Numbered from the stretch's first letter, positions 45,743-54,005 are shown. The stretch is DNA of 64,000 nt from Rubrivivax sp. (GCA_019635285.1 JAHBZS010000009.1:83909-147908); one strand, 5' to 3'. Notes: a model not told the origin generated them from the sequence alone. A program made the numbers and translations.

Positions 45743-47694
45743 GCGCCGCCCTCCGCCGCCAGGTGCTGCGGCGGTGCGCCGCGCAGCGCCTGCTGCCACA
45801 TGCGCTGCAGCAGCGCCTCCAGGTCGCGCGCGAAGGCCGCGCCGTCGAACAGCGGGTTGGCGTCGCGCTGCGCCGCCAGATGGCGCTTCAGCGACGCGCG
45901 GCGCGCGGCGTCGCCGGCCAGCGCCAGCACCTGCGCACGGTAGGCCTCGAGGTCGGCACAGACCAGTTCGTCCAGCTGCAGTGCGTGCAGCAGGCTGGCC
46001 GCCACGCGCTGCGCGAAGGTCTGGCCGATGAGCGTGACCACCGGCACGCCCACCCACAGCGCCTCGCCGGCGGTGGTGTGGGCGTTGCAGGGCCAGGCAT
46101 CCAGATACAGGTCGGCGCAGGCCAGCCGGTCCAGGTGCTGCTGCAGCGGCAGCAAGGGCGCGAAGACCAGCCGCTGCGGGTCGACGCCGCGCGCCTGCGC
46201 CTCGGCACGCAGTCTCTGCTCGACCTGGGGGCTCCAGCGCAGCAGCCACAGCAGCGCGTCCTCGCGCTCGCGCAGCAGCGCGCACCAGGTGTCGAAGACC
46301 TCGGGCGAGATCTTGTACGGCTGGTGGAAGGCACACAGCAGCAGCGCCCCGTCGGGCACGCCGCAGTCGCTGCGCGAGACCGGCCGCGCGCGCTCGCGGC
46401 GCGCGTCGTTGGGCTGGTAGCAGCGCGGCAGCTGCGCGATCTTCTCCTCGAAGTGCGCGGCATGGGCCAGCGGCGTGACCACCGGGTCGCCGATCAGGTA
46501 GTCGATGCAGGCCGCCCCGCTGCTGCCCGGAAAGCCCAGCCAGCCCACCTGCAGCGGCGCCGGCCGCGCGGCCAGCACCGGCAGCAGCGTGTCCTGCGTG
46601 GCGCCCTTCAGGTCCACCAGGATGTCGATGCGCAGCTCGCGCACGCGCCGCGCGATCTGCGCGTGGCTGTGGCCGCGCAGCTCGACGAAGTGTTCGACCG
46701 CGGCCACCACGCGCCGGCGCAGCGCCGTGCCGTCGTCGGGCCCCGCCGACAGCGCGAACACCTCGACGTGCCGGCGGTCGTGCTGCTCCAGCACCTGCAC
46801 CAGCAGCTCGCAGGTGGCATGGTTGTGGAAGTCAGCCGACAGGTAGCCCAGGCGCAGCCGGCCGCCGTGGTCTCGCGCGCGCACGCGCGGCAGCGGCGGC
46901 ACCAGGCTGGCCAGCTTCAGCGCATAGTGGCGCGCCACCTTCAGCTGCTCGAGCGGGTCGCCCACCAGCACCGCGTGGGTGAAGGGCGAGGTGTCGACCG
47001 CACGCTGCGCGGGCAGCGCCTGCACGCCCTCGCGCAGGCGCTGCAGTTCGGCCTGGGCCTCGGGCCAGCGGCAGGCGTCGCGTTCGAGGAACGTCAGCAG
47101 GCCGCGTGCCGCCAGTTCGCTGCCGCCGAGGCCCAGCGCGATCGCGGTGCGCACGCATTCGGCCGCCTCGGCCTTCATGGCCAACTGCTTGAACGAGGTG
47201 CCCAGGTGGAAATGCAGCTGCGCGTCGTCGATCTTCAGCGCCAGCGCCTGCAGGAACACCGGCAAGGCGTCGGCATGGCGCGCGCAGCGCTGCAGCGCGA
47301 AGGCCAGCGCCGTCAGGTACGGCAGGTCGGGCGGCAGCTCGGCGGGCCGCGCCTGCAGGCAGGCCACCGCCTCTTCGCCGCAGCCCTGCGCCAGCCAGGC
47401 CTTGGCCTCCAGCGTGTAGCCGATCAGCGCCTGCGGCTGCAGCTCGCGCAAGCGTCGCGCGTGCCGGATGGCTTCGTCGGCGCGACCGCACTGGATCAGC
47501 GCGTGCGCGGCATCCATCGCGTAGGCGGCGTCGCTGTGCAGCTCGGCGGCTTGCGCGAAGGCGGCCGCGGCCGCCGGCCAGCGGGCGCGGCGGGCATGGT
47601 TCTGGCCATGCTGCCAGTGCCGGTAGGCGCGCAGCGGCGCGCCGGCGGCCGACGGCAGGGCGGGTGTGGGGAGGTCCAGCGGCATGCGGGCCAT
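45739..47694 (-). CDS. TPR protein with GT41 (SPINDLY/O-GlcNAc transferase-like) domain
   Basis: 651 residues. Residues 25-250 are TPR-like helical repeats. Residues 290-640 match the GT41 catalytic half: LRLGYLSADFHNHATCELL, PLQVGWLGFPGSSGAACIDY, LLLCAFHQPYKISPEVFDTW and CNAHTTAGEALWVGVPVVTL. Bacterial members glycosylate Ser/Thr on proteins, and some modify flagellin. It lies upstream of, and overlapping, the CDP-sugar genes and 0.8 kb from fliC1, so flagellin is the best candidate acceptor (inference). MPLDL at 47685 is an alternative start. Confidence 0.9.
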   Translation of the reverse strand: MARMPLDLPTPALPSAAGAPLRAYRHWQHGQNHARRARWPAAAAAFAQAAELHSDAAYAMDAAHALIQCGRADEAIRHARRLRELQPQALIGYTLEAKAWLAQGCGEEAVACLQARPAELPPDLPYLTALAFALQRCARHADALPVFLQALALKIDDAQLHFHLGTSFKQLAMKAEAAECVRTAIALGLGGSELAARGLLTFLERDACRWPEAQAELQRLREGVQALPAQRAVDTSPFTHAVLVGDPLEQLKVARHYALKLASLVPPLPRVRARDHGGRLRLGYLSADFHNHATCELLVQVLEQHDRRHVEVFALSAGPDDGTALRRRVVAAVEHFVELRGHSHAQIARRVRELRIDILVDLKGATQDTLLPVLAARPAPLQVGWLGFPGSSGAACIDYLIGDPVVTPLAHAAHFEEKIAQLPRCYQPNDARRERARPVSRSDCGVPDGALLLCAFHQPYKISPEVFDTWCALLREREDALLWLLRWSPQVEQRLRAEAQARGVDPQRLVFAPLLPLQQHLDRLACADLYLDAWPCNAHTTAGEALWVGVPVVTLIGQTFAQRVAASLLHALQLDELVCADLEAYRAQVLALAGDAARRASLKRHLAAQRDANPLFDGAAFARDLEALLQRMWQQALRGAPPQHLAAEGGA

Positions 47695-47808
47695 GGAGGG
47701 GAGTGACGATGGCCTAGCTTAGGTGCGGGCCGGCGCCGACGATGCCGCGAATAGCCGCGCTGCCGGCGCGCTGTTCCGCGTCAGCCGCGGTGCGCCGGCG
47801 GTTCCAGG

Positions 47809-48300
47809 TCAGCCGCCGTGCAGCAGCTGCAGGGGCAGGCGCCGGCGCGGCAGATCCGAGCGCAGTTGCTCGTGCATCCACCCGTCATACAGCACCCCGC
47901 GCGGCAGCAGGCGCGGCAGCCAGCTGGGCAGCGGCGGCGCCAGGCCTTCGGCGCCGCCGTCCAGGTGGGTCACGCGCAGTTCGCCGATGCGCGGTGTGGT
48001 GTCGCGGCACCAGTCCTGCAGCGCGGCCGCGCAGCCGCCGATCCATTCGTCGGCATGCATCACCAGGCGCCAGTCGCTGCCGCACAGGGCCAGCGCCGCG
48101 TTGCGTGCGGCGGCCACATCGCCGCGCCAGGGCCAGACGGCCACCTGCGCGCCGCAGCGCCGCGCCACGGACAGGGTGTCGTCCTGCGAGCCGGTGTCCA
48201 GCACCCACATTTCGTCGACGAAGGCCGCTGCACTGCGCAGGCAGCGGTCGATGCAGCGCGCTTCGTCGCGCGCGATGAGAACCAGGGCCAGCGAGGACAT
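47809..48300 (-). CDS. Short GT2-type glycosyltransferase
   Basis: 163 residues. ALVLIARDEARCIDRCLRSA, DEMWVLDTGSQDDT and AAARNAALALCGSDWRLVMH are the first half of a WaaE-like GT2 domain. The usual DxD reads HADEW. Stand-alone members of this family are usually 250-300 residues, so this is either a minimal form or one that lost its C-terminal part. It is the gene nearest to fliC1 and divergent from it. Confidence 0.7.
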   Translation of the reverse strand: MSSLALVLIARDEARCIDRCLRSAAAFVDEMWVLDTGSQDDTLSVARRCGAQVAVWPWRGDVAAARNAALALCGSDWRLVMHADEWIGGCAAALQDWCRDTTPRIGELRVTHLDGGAEGLAPPLPSWLPRLLPRGVLYDGWMHEQLRSDLPRRRLPLQLLHGG

Positions 48301-48414
48301 GCGCCAGAGTGCACGGCCGGCGCGCCCGCCGATGCGACGAACAGCACGCCGCAGCCTGCGCTTTTCCGGCGAGTGCCCCGCCGGCGCGGGGCGCAGGCAA
48401 ATTCGTAACTCGCC

Positions 48415-48443
48415 CTCAAGTTCGTTCGCGGCCGCTCCGATAA
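48415..48443 (+). promoter_or_regulatory. Sigma-28 (FliA) promoter for fliC1
   Basis: CTCAAG and CCGATAA are separated by 16 bases, the same layout as the flgM promoter (which also begins CTCAAGTTCG). It lies 91 bp upstream of the fliC1 start. Confidence 0.85.
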
Positions 48444-48534
48444 CCCCCCCAACGCCCCCGAGACTTGTCGGGACGTGGTCCGGTCGGCCTGCAGCGCGGA
48501 CATGAGTTCTTGTCATTTTTAGGAGTCCAATTCC

Positions 48535-49338
48535 ATGCCGATGACGATCAACACCAATGTGGTGTCCCTGAATGCCCAGCGCAACCTGAACACCTCGCAG
48601 GGGTCGCTGGCCACCTCGATGCAACGGCTGTCCTCGGGCCTGCGCGTCAACTCCTCCAAGGACGACGCCGCCGGCCTGGCCATCGCCGACCGCATGAACG
48701 CGCAGATCCGCGGCATCAACGTCGCCGTGCGCAACGCCAACGACGGCATCTCGCTGGCGCAGACGGCGGAAGGCGCGCTGGCCACCATCACCGACGCCCT
48801 GCAGCGCATGCGCGAGCTGGCGGTGCAGTCGCTGAACGGCTCCAACGGCACCGGCGACCGCACCAACCTGGACACGGAATACCAGCAGCTGTCCGCGGAA
48901 ATCACGCGCATTGCCGCCCAGACCAAGTTCAACGGCACCGCCATCGTCGGCGCCAGCGCCGGCACGCAGACCTTCCAGGTCGGCGCCAACGTGGGCGACA
49001 CGCTGACCATCACCACCTCGCAGGTCACCACCGTGGCCGGCGACATTCTCAACACCACCAACGCCAACACGGCGCTGACCGCGATCGACAGCAAGCTCGA
49101 CGCGGTCAACACCAGCCGCGCCACCTACGGTGCGGCAATGAGCCGCTTCTCGATGGCCGTGCAGAACCTGGAGATCAGCGGCGAGAACCAGGCCGCCGCC
49201 CGCGGCCGCATCATCGACGCCGACTTCGCCGCCGAGACGGCCAACCTGTCGCGCGCACAGATCCTGCAGCAGGCGGGCAGTGCCATGGTGGCGCAGGCCA
49301 ACCAGCTGCCGAACCAGGTGCTCGCGCTGCTTCGCTGA
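48535..49338 (+). CDS. fliC: Flagellin, copy 1
   Basis: 267 residues. It has the N-terminal D0/D1 region (TINTNVVSLNAQRNLNTSQG, LRVNSSKDDAAGLAIADRM) and C-terminal D1/D0 (AAMSRFSMAVQNLEISGENQ, ILQQAGSAMVAQANQLPNQV). A short Thr/Ala/Asn-rich middle (about 125-195) lies between them. It is short for a flagellin: outer domains D2/D3 are absent. It is about 85% identical by eye to the copy at 49508. AGGAG precedes the first ATG; a second ATG is two codons on. Ser/Thr in the middle are possible O-glycan sites. Confidence 0.97.
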   Translation: MPMTINTNVVSLNAQRNLNTSQGSLATSMQRLSSGLRVNSSKDDAAGLAIADRMNAQIRGINVAVRNANDGISLAQTAEGALATITDALQRMRELAVQSLNGSNGTGDRTNLDTEYQQLSAEITRIAAQTKFNGTAIVGASAGTQTFQVGANVGDTLTITTSQVTTVAGDILNTTNANTALTAIDSKLDAVNTSRATYGAAMSRFSMAVQNLEISGENQAAARGRIIDADFAAETANLSRAQILQQAGSAMVAQANQLPNQVLALLR

Positions 49339-49356
49339 CGCGGCAGCACCCCGCCG

Positions 49357-49380
49357 AAGCCGCCCTCGGGCGGCTTTTTT
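49357..49380 (+). terminator. Intrinsic terminator after fliC1
   Basis: AAGCCGCCC and GGGCGGCTT form a tight hairpin followed by a run of T. It should end the fliC1 transcript before fliC2, so fliC2 needs its own promoter. Confidence 0.92.
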
Positions 49381-49397
49381 CTTTGGCGCGGCGCTAT

Positions 49398-49415
49398 GGA
49401 TTGGCATGCCAATCC
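49398..49415. promoter_or_regulatory. 18-bp perfect palindrome between fliC1 and fliC2
   Basis: GGATTGGCATGCCAATCC reads the same on both strands. It lies about 92 bp upstream of the fliC2 ATG, past the fliC1 terminator. No sigma-28 match was found for fliC2, so this is a candidate operator or activator site. Confidence 0.5.
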
Positions 49416-49507
49416 CGGTCTTTTCCAGGCTCGGTCGATACGACGGCTGCTGACAATGCACAGCACGCCGGCTCCGTCTCATGGGGCTGAAGCAAGGAGT
49501 GACCGCC

Positions 49508-50314
49508 ATGCCGCAAACGATCAATACCAACATCAGCTCGCTGAACGCCCAGCGCAACCTGAACACCTCGCAGGGGTCGCTGGCCACGTCGATGGAGCGC
49601 CTGTCGTCCGGCCTGCGCGTCAACTCCGCGAAGGACGACGCCGCCGGCCTGGCCATCGCCGACCGCATGAACGCACAGATCCGCGGCATGAACGTGGCGA
49701 TCCGCAACGCCAACGACGGCATCTCGCTGGCGCAGACGGCCGAAGGCGCGATGGCGACGATGACCGACGCGCTGCAGCGCATGCGCGAGCTGGCGGTGCA
49801 GTCGCTGAACGGCTCCAACGGCGCCGGCGACCGCGCCAACCTGGACACCGAATTCCAGCAGCTGGTGCAGGAAATCGGCCGCATCGCCGCCCAGACCAAG
49901 TTCAACGGCACCGCCATCGTCGGCCCCAGCGCCGGCACGCAGACCTTCCAGGTCGGCGCCAACGTCGGCGACACGCTGACCGTGACCACCACGCAGGTCA
50001 CGACCATCGCCGGCGACATCCTCGACACCACCAACGCCAACACCGCGCTGGCCGCCATCGACGCCAAGCTCGACGTCATCACCACCAGCCGCGCCACCTA
50101 CGGCGCCGCGATGAGCCGCTTCTCGATGGCCATCCAGAACCTGCAGATCGCGTCGGAGAACCAGTCGGCGGCGCGCGGCCGCATCATGGACGCCGACTTC
50201 GCGGCGGAAACCGCCAACATGTCGCGCGGCCAGATCCTGCAGCAGGCCGGCACGGCGATGGTGGCACAGGCCAACCAGTTGCCGCAGCAGGTGCTGCAAC
50301 TGCTGCGCAACTGA
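49508..50314 (+). CDS. fliC: Flagellin, copy 2
   Basis: 268 residues, with the same compact D0/D1 design as copy 1 (MPQTINTNISSLNAQRNLNT; SRFSMAIQNLQIASENQS; QLPQQVLQLLRN). AAGGAG precedes ATG 49508; an upstream in-frame ATG at 49481 has no such support. It differs from copy 1 at about 37 scattered positions, which suggests an old tandem duplication with both copies functional. Its promoter differs from copy 1. Confidence 0.96.
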   Translation: MPQTINTNISSLNAQRNLNTSQGSLATSMERLSSGLRVNSAKDDAAGLAIADRMNAQIRGMNVAIRNANDGISLAQTAEGAMATMTDALQRMRELAVQSLNGSNGAGDRANLDTEFQQLVQEIGRIAAQTKFNGTAIVGPSAGTQTFQVGANVGDTLTVTTTQVTTIAGDILDTTNANTALAAIDAKLDVITTSRATYGAAMSRFSMAIQNLQIASENQSAARGRIMDADFAAETANMSRGQILQQAGTAMVAQANQLPQQVLQLLRN

Positions 50315-50332
50315 CCCCCGGCGCAGGCACCT

Positions 50333-50361
50333 GCCCGCCCCGGCTGCGCGCCCGGGCGGGC
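50333..50361 (+). terminator. GC-rich hairpin after fliC2
   Basis: GCCCGCCC..GG and CC..GGGCGGGC pair around a short loop, followed only by CCTTTGC. The weak T run makes termination less certain than after fliC1. Confidence 0.5.
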
Positions 50362-50378
50362 CCTTTGCATGGCGTGCC

Positions 50379-50405
50379 TAAAGTTTTGCGGTTCCCTGCC
50401 GAAAC
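50379..50405 (+). promoter_or_regulatory. Sigma-28 (FliA) promoter for fliD
   Basis: TAAAGTTT, 11 bases, then GCCGAAAC: a perfect -35 and consensus spacing, with a -10 that differs from GCCGATAA at two positions. It lies 26 bp upstream of the fliD ATG, so the leader is very short. Confidence 0.8.
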
Positions 50406-50430
50406 AGCGGAAGCGACCTAGGAAGAAACC

Positions 50431-51873
50431 ATGGCAAGCATCACTTCCATCGGCATCGGCAGCGGGCTGGACATCGAAAGCATGATCTCGCAGCTGGTCG
50501 CGGTCGAGCGCGCGCCCGTCACCAAGCTGCAGGCGCAGGCCAGCTCGCTGCAGACCCAGCTGTCGACCTACGGCAAGCTGCAGTCCGGCATGGCCGCGCT
50601 GCGCGATGCCGCGGCGGCGCTGACGCGCGCCAGCACCTGGGGCGCCACCACCGGCAGCAGCAGCGACGCCGCCGCGGTGTCGGCCACCACCGGCAGCAAC
50701 ACGCTGCCCGGCAGCTACAGCATCGAGGTGCAGCGCCTGGCTTCGGTGCAGTCCAACGCCACCGGCGTGTTCGCCTCGGCGGACGCACTCGTCGGCCAGG
50801 GCACGCTGCACATCGAACTGGGCACCTGGAGCGCCGACCAGAGCAGCTTCACGCCCAAGGCGGGCACCAGCGCCGTGGACATCAGCGTCGGGCCGCCGGC
50901 GGAATCGCTGGCGCAGCTGCGCGACAAGATCAATGCCTCCAACTCCGGCGTCGTGGCATCGGTGCTCACCGACGCCAGCGGCGCGCGCCTGGTGCTGCGC
51001 TCGGCGGCCACCGGCGAGGCCAACGGCTTCCGCGTGGGCGTCACCGACAGCGACGGCAACAACGTCGACGGCATCGGGCTGTCCGCGCTGGCCTTCGACC
51101 CGTCGGCCAGCATCCTGACGATGGCCCAGGCGCTGGCCGCAGCCAACGCCGCCGCCAGCCTGAACGGGCTGCCGATCTCGTCGGCCGGCAACACGCTGTC
51201 GGACGTGCTCGACGGCATGACGCTGAACCTGGGCAAGGTGACGACGGCGCCGGTGCTGGTGGAGGCCAAGTCCGACACCACGTCGATCCGCAAGGCGCTG
51301 GACACCTTCGTCAGCGCCTACAACGACCTGAACAAGCTGCTGGCCGAGCAGACCAAGTACGACGCCAACAGCAAGACCGCCGCGCCGCTGCAGGGCGACA
51401 GCGCGGCGGTGTCGATGCGTGCACAGATGCGCAGCCTGCTGGGCGGCAGCAGCGGCGCGTCGTCGATGTTCGGGCGGCTGGCCCAGGTCGGCTTCGACGT
51501 GCAGACCGACGGCTCGATCAAGCTCGACGAGACCAAGCTGGCCAACGGCCTGGCCAACCTGGGCGAGATGCGCAAGCTGTTCGCCAACAGCGACACCGTC
51601 ACCGCGTCGAACAACGGCATCGCCGTGCAGCTGCGCGCCATGGCCGACCAGGTGCTGAGCATCGACGGCAGCATCAGCTCGCGCACCGAAGGCCTGCGCA
51701 AGCGCCTCGAGCTGAACGAGGACCGGCAGGAGAAGCTCGAGGACCGCATCACGCTGGTCGAGAAGCGGCTGCGCTCGCAGTACACCGCGCTGGACAAGCA
51801 GATGGCGTCGCTGAACAGCCTGTCGAGCTACGTCACGCAGCAGATCGCTGCGCTGACCGCCCAGAAGGACTGA
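50431..51873 (+). CDS. fliD: Filament cap protein FliD (HAP2)
   Basis: 480 residues. The N terminus TSIGIGSGLDIESMISQLVA and the C-terminal helix (EDRITLVEKRLRSQYTALDK, then QMASLNSLSSYVTQQIAAL) are conserved FliD ends. The middle holds cap leg domains. FliD pentamers cap the filament and insert flagellin. FliT, encoded downstream, is its export chaperone. Confidence 0.96.
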   Translation: MASITSIGIGSGLDIESMISQLVAVERAPVTKLQAQASSLQTQLSTYGKLQSGMAALRDAAAALTRASTWGATTGSSSDAAAVSATTGSNTLPGSYSIEVQRLASVQSNATGVFASADALVGQGTLHIELGTWSADQSSFTPKAGTSAVDISVGPPAESLAQLRDKINASNSGVVASVLTDASGARLVLRSAATGEANGFRVGVTDSDGNNVDGIGLSALAFDPSASILTMAQALAAANAAASLNGLPISSAGNTLSDVLDGMTLNLGKVTTAPVLVEAKSDTTSIRKALDTFVSAYNDLNKLLAEQTKYDANSKTAAPLQGDSAAVSMRAQMRSLLGGSSGASSMFGRLAQVGFDVQTDGSIKLDETKLANGLANLGEMRKLFANSDTVTASNNGIAVQLRAMADQVLSIDGSISSRTEGLRKRLELNEDRQEKLEDRITLVEKRLRSQYTALDKQMASLNSLSSYVTQQIAALTAQKD

Positions 51874-51987
51874 GCGCCGCCCCCGCGCCGCCGCGCGGCG
51901 CGACCGCTCCCCGCAGCGCGCGCGCCATGGCGCACAGACGGCCTGTTTTCGCCGCGTTTTCGTGGGCCCAGCGGGGGTCTCGGGCCG

Positions 51988-52015
51988 CTCAAGTCACCGG
52001 GTCGCGGGCCGATAT
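51988..52015 (+). promoter_or_regulatory. Sigma-28 (FliA) promoter for fliST
   Basis: CTCAAG, exactly 15 bases, then CCGATAT. It lies 30 bp upstream of the fliS ATG. The -10 differs from consensus in its last base, as in the flgM promoter. Confidence 0.78.
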
Positions 52016-52045
52016 TCAAGGCACACCGCAACCCTCGACGACACG

Positions 52046-52468
52046 ATGTTCGCGTCCGCCAACTCCCCCTCACCGCATGCCGGCGCCGGCGCCTACCAGC
52101 AGGTCGGCGTCAGCACGGGCGTCGCCGCGGCGTCGCCGCACCGCCTGGTGCAGATGCTGTTCGACGGTTTCGACGAAGCGCTGGCGCAGGCGCTGGGCTC
52201 GCTGCGCAGCGGCGCGGTCGAACAGAAGTGCCGCGCGCTCGCGCGCGCCACGCGCATCGTCGACGAAGGCCTGCGGTCCAACCTGGACTTCGAAGGCGGC
52301 GGCACGCTGGCCGCCGACCTGCGCGACCTCTACAACTACATCGGCCTGCGCCTGGTGCGGGCCAACCTGGAGAACGATGCCGCCGGCATCGAGGAATGCC
52401 GGCGCCTGATGCAGCCGCTGCGCGAGGCCTGGGCCTCGATCGCACCGCAGGCCTCGCAGGCCGCCTGA
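52046..52468 (+). CDS. fliS: Flagellin export chaperone FliS
   Basis: 140 residues. AYQQVGVSTGVAAASPHRLV, MLFDGFDEALAQALGSL and LRDLYNYIGLRLVRANLEND are the FliS helices. I chose ATG 52046 because the sigma-28 promoter ends at 52015. FliS binds the flagellin C terminus and stops premature polymerisation. Confidence 0.94.
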   Translation: MFASANSPSPHAGAGAYQQVGVSTGVAAASPHRLVQMLFDGFDEALAQALGSLRSGAVEQKCRALARATRIVDEGLRSNLDFEGGGTLAADLRDLYNYIGLRLVRANLENDAAGIEECRRLMQPLREAWASIAPQASQAA

Positions 52469-52508
52469 GCCGATGGACATCACCCCTTCACGACAAGAAG
52501 AAACCCAC

Positions 52509-52808
52509 ATGACCTCTTCCGTCCTGAGCTACTACGAGGCGATCGAGAAGGCCAGCGCCGACATGCTGGATGCGGCGCGCGCCGGCGACTGGGATCAGGT
52601 GGTCAAGCTGGAGGGGGCCTGCGTGCTGCTCATCAGCCAGCTCAAGCAGGCGGCCCGCGACACGCCGGTGGCACAGGACGAGGCGCGCATCAAGTCGCGC
52701 ATCATGCAGCGCATCCTGCTCAACGACGCCGAAGTGCGCCACCTGGCCGAGCCGTGGCTGCCCGACCTGCACCGCCTGATGCAGGGCCAGACCAAGACCC
52801 TGCACTGA
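52509..52808 (+). CDS. fliT: Flagellar chaperone FliT
   Basis: 99 residues, all helical: SYYEAIEKASADMLDAARAG, WDQVVKLEGACVLLISQLKQ and KSRIMQRILLNDAEVRHLAE. FliT chaperones FliD and in some species restrains FlhDC. It follows fliS by 40 bp. An in-frame ATG at 52473 would add 12 residues. Confidence 0.9.
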   Translation: MTSSVLSYYEAIEKASADMLDAARAGDWDQVVKLEGACVLLISQLKQAARDTPVAQDEARIKSRIMQRILLNDAEVRHLAEPWLPDLHRLMQGQTKTLH

Positions 52809-52815
52809 CCCCGCG

Positions 52816-53577
52816 ATGTCGCAGGACACGCAGCCCGCCGCCCTGCACGCCGATGGCGCGCACGACGCCTGGGCCGAATTCCGCGTGGCCGACGGCAGCG
52901 AGCGCCTGCGCCTGCTGAAGTCCCTGTGCGACGGCTGTGTGCCGGTGACGCTGAGCGCGCCGCACGGCGTCAGCGTGAACACGCAGCTGTGGTCGCTGGA
53001 CGCGGCGCAGGGCCGGCTCAGCTTCAGCGCCGAGGCCGACAGCGTGCACATGCAGCGCCTGGCGCACGGCGACGAGGCGGTGGCCGTGGCCTACCTCGAC
53101 CACGTGAAGCTGCAGTTCGATCTGGACGACCTGCTGCTGGTGCGCGGCGCGCAGGGCTGCGCACTGCGGGCGCGCCTGCCGCAACGGCTGTACCGCTTCC
53201 AGCGCCGCAGCAGCTTCCGCGTGCGCGCCTTCGAACGCAGCGCGCCGCAGGCCTTGCTGCGCCACCCGTCGATGCCCGACATGCGGCTGCGCCTGCGCAT
53301 CGTCGACGTCAGCGTGGGCGGCTGCGCGCTGGCGCTGCCCGACGACGTGCCGGCGCTGCAGCCGGGCGCCGACCTGCGCGGCGTGCGCATCGAACTGGAC
53401 GGCGACACGCGCTTCGACGCCACGCTGCGGCTGCAGCACGTCAGCGCGGTGCATGGCGGCGGCCAGGGCGTGCGCTTGGGCTGCGCCTTCATCGGGCTGG
53501 AAGGCATGGCGCAGCGCAGCCTGCAGCGCTACGTCGACCACACCCAGCAGCGCCGGCGCCTGCTGTCGCTGCGCTGA
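52816..53577 (+). CDS. ycgR: PilZ-domain flagellar brake protein YcgR
   Basis: 253 residues. The N-terminal YcgR domain (about 20-120) is followed by a PilZ domain with both c-di-GMP-binding motifs intact: RSSFR (131-135) and DVSVGG (164-169). Bound to c-di-GMP, YcgR slows the motor by contacting MotA or the rotor. It starts 7 bp after fliT, so it is part of the late transcript. Confidence 0.93.
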   Translation: MSQDTQPAALHADGAHDAWAEFRVADGSERLRLLKSLCDGCVPVTLSAPHGVSVNTQLWSLDAAQGRLSFSAEADSVHMQRLAHGDEAVAVAYLDHVKLQFDLDDLLLVRGAQGCALRARLPQRLYRFQRRSSFRVRAFERSAPQALLRHPSMPDMRLRLRIVDVSVGGCALALPDDVPALQPGADLRGVRIELDGDTRFDATLRLQHVSAVHGGGQGVRLGCAFIGLEGMAQRSLQRYVDHTQQRRRLLSLR

Positions 53578-53582
53578 CGCCG

Positions 53583-54005
53583 ATGCCAACCCCCACCGGG
53601 CGGCGCGCCACGGGCTTCACGCTGGCCGAGCTGTGCGTGGCGCTGGCGGTGGCCGGGGTGCTGGCGGCCGCGGCCTGGCCGTCGTTCCAGTCGCAGCTGC
53701 AGCGCGGCCGGCGCGCCGACGCGGTGAGCGCGCTGATGCGCGTGCAGGCCGCGCAGGAGAGCCACCGGGCGAACCACGGCCTGTATGCGTCGCAGCTGGG
53801 CACCCTGGCCGGCGCCACCGCGCCGCGCAGCCAGGCAGGGCTCTACGACATCCAGCTGGCCGGCGGCGGCGACCAGTACGAGGCGCGCGCCACGGCCCGC
53901 GCCGACGGTGCGGCCGCCGCTGACGCGGCCTGCGGCACGCTGCGCCTGCAGGTGCGCGAGGGCATCGCCGACTTCGCGCCCTCGGCGCGCTGCTGGAACC
54001 GCTGA
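53583..54005 (+). CDS. Type IV pilin-like protein (PilE/minor pilin)
   Basis: 140 residues. The prepilin peptidase site and helix read RRATG/FTLAELCVALAVAGVL with the Glu at +5. Then follow HRANHGLYASQLGTLAGA and a disulfide-type C-terminal region with two Cys. It could be a minor pilin of a type IV pilus or pseudopilus. It starts 5 bp after ycgR and overlaps the next pilin-like gene, within the flagellar cluster. No pilus assembly genes are in the window. Confidence 0.87.
   Translation: MPTPTGRRATGFTLAELCVALAVAGVLAAAAWPSFQSQLQRGRRADAVSALMRVQAAQESHRANHGLYASQLGTLAGATAPRSQAGLYDIQLAGGGDQYEARATARADGAAAADAACGTLRLQVREGIADFAPSARCWNR

Noticed and set aside
49432-49444. TCGATAC-like sequence before fliC2 as a sigma-28 -10
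   Set aside because: There is no acceptable -35 at the right distance, and the first base of the -10 core does not match.
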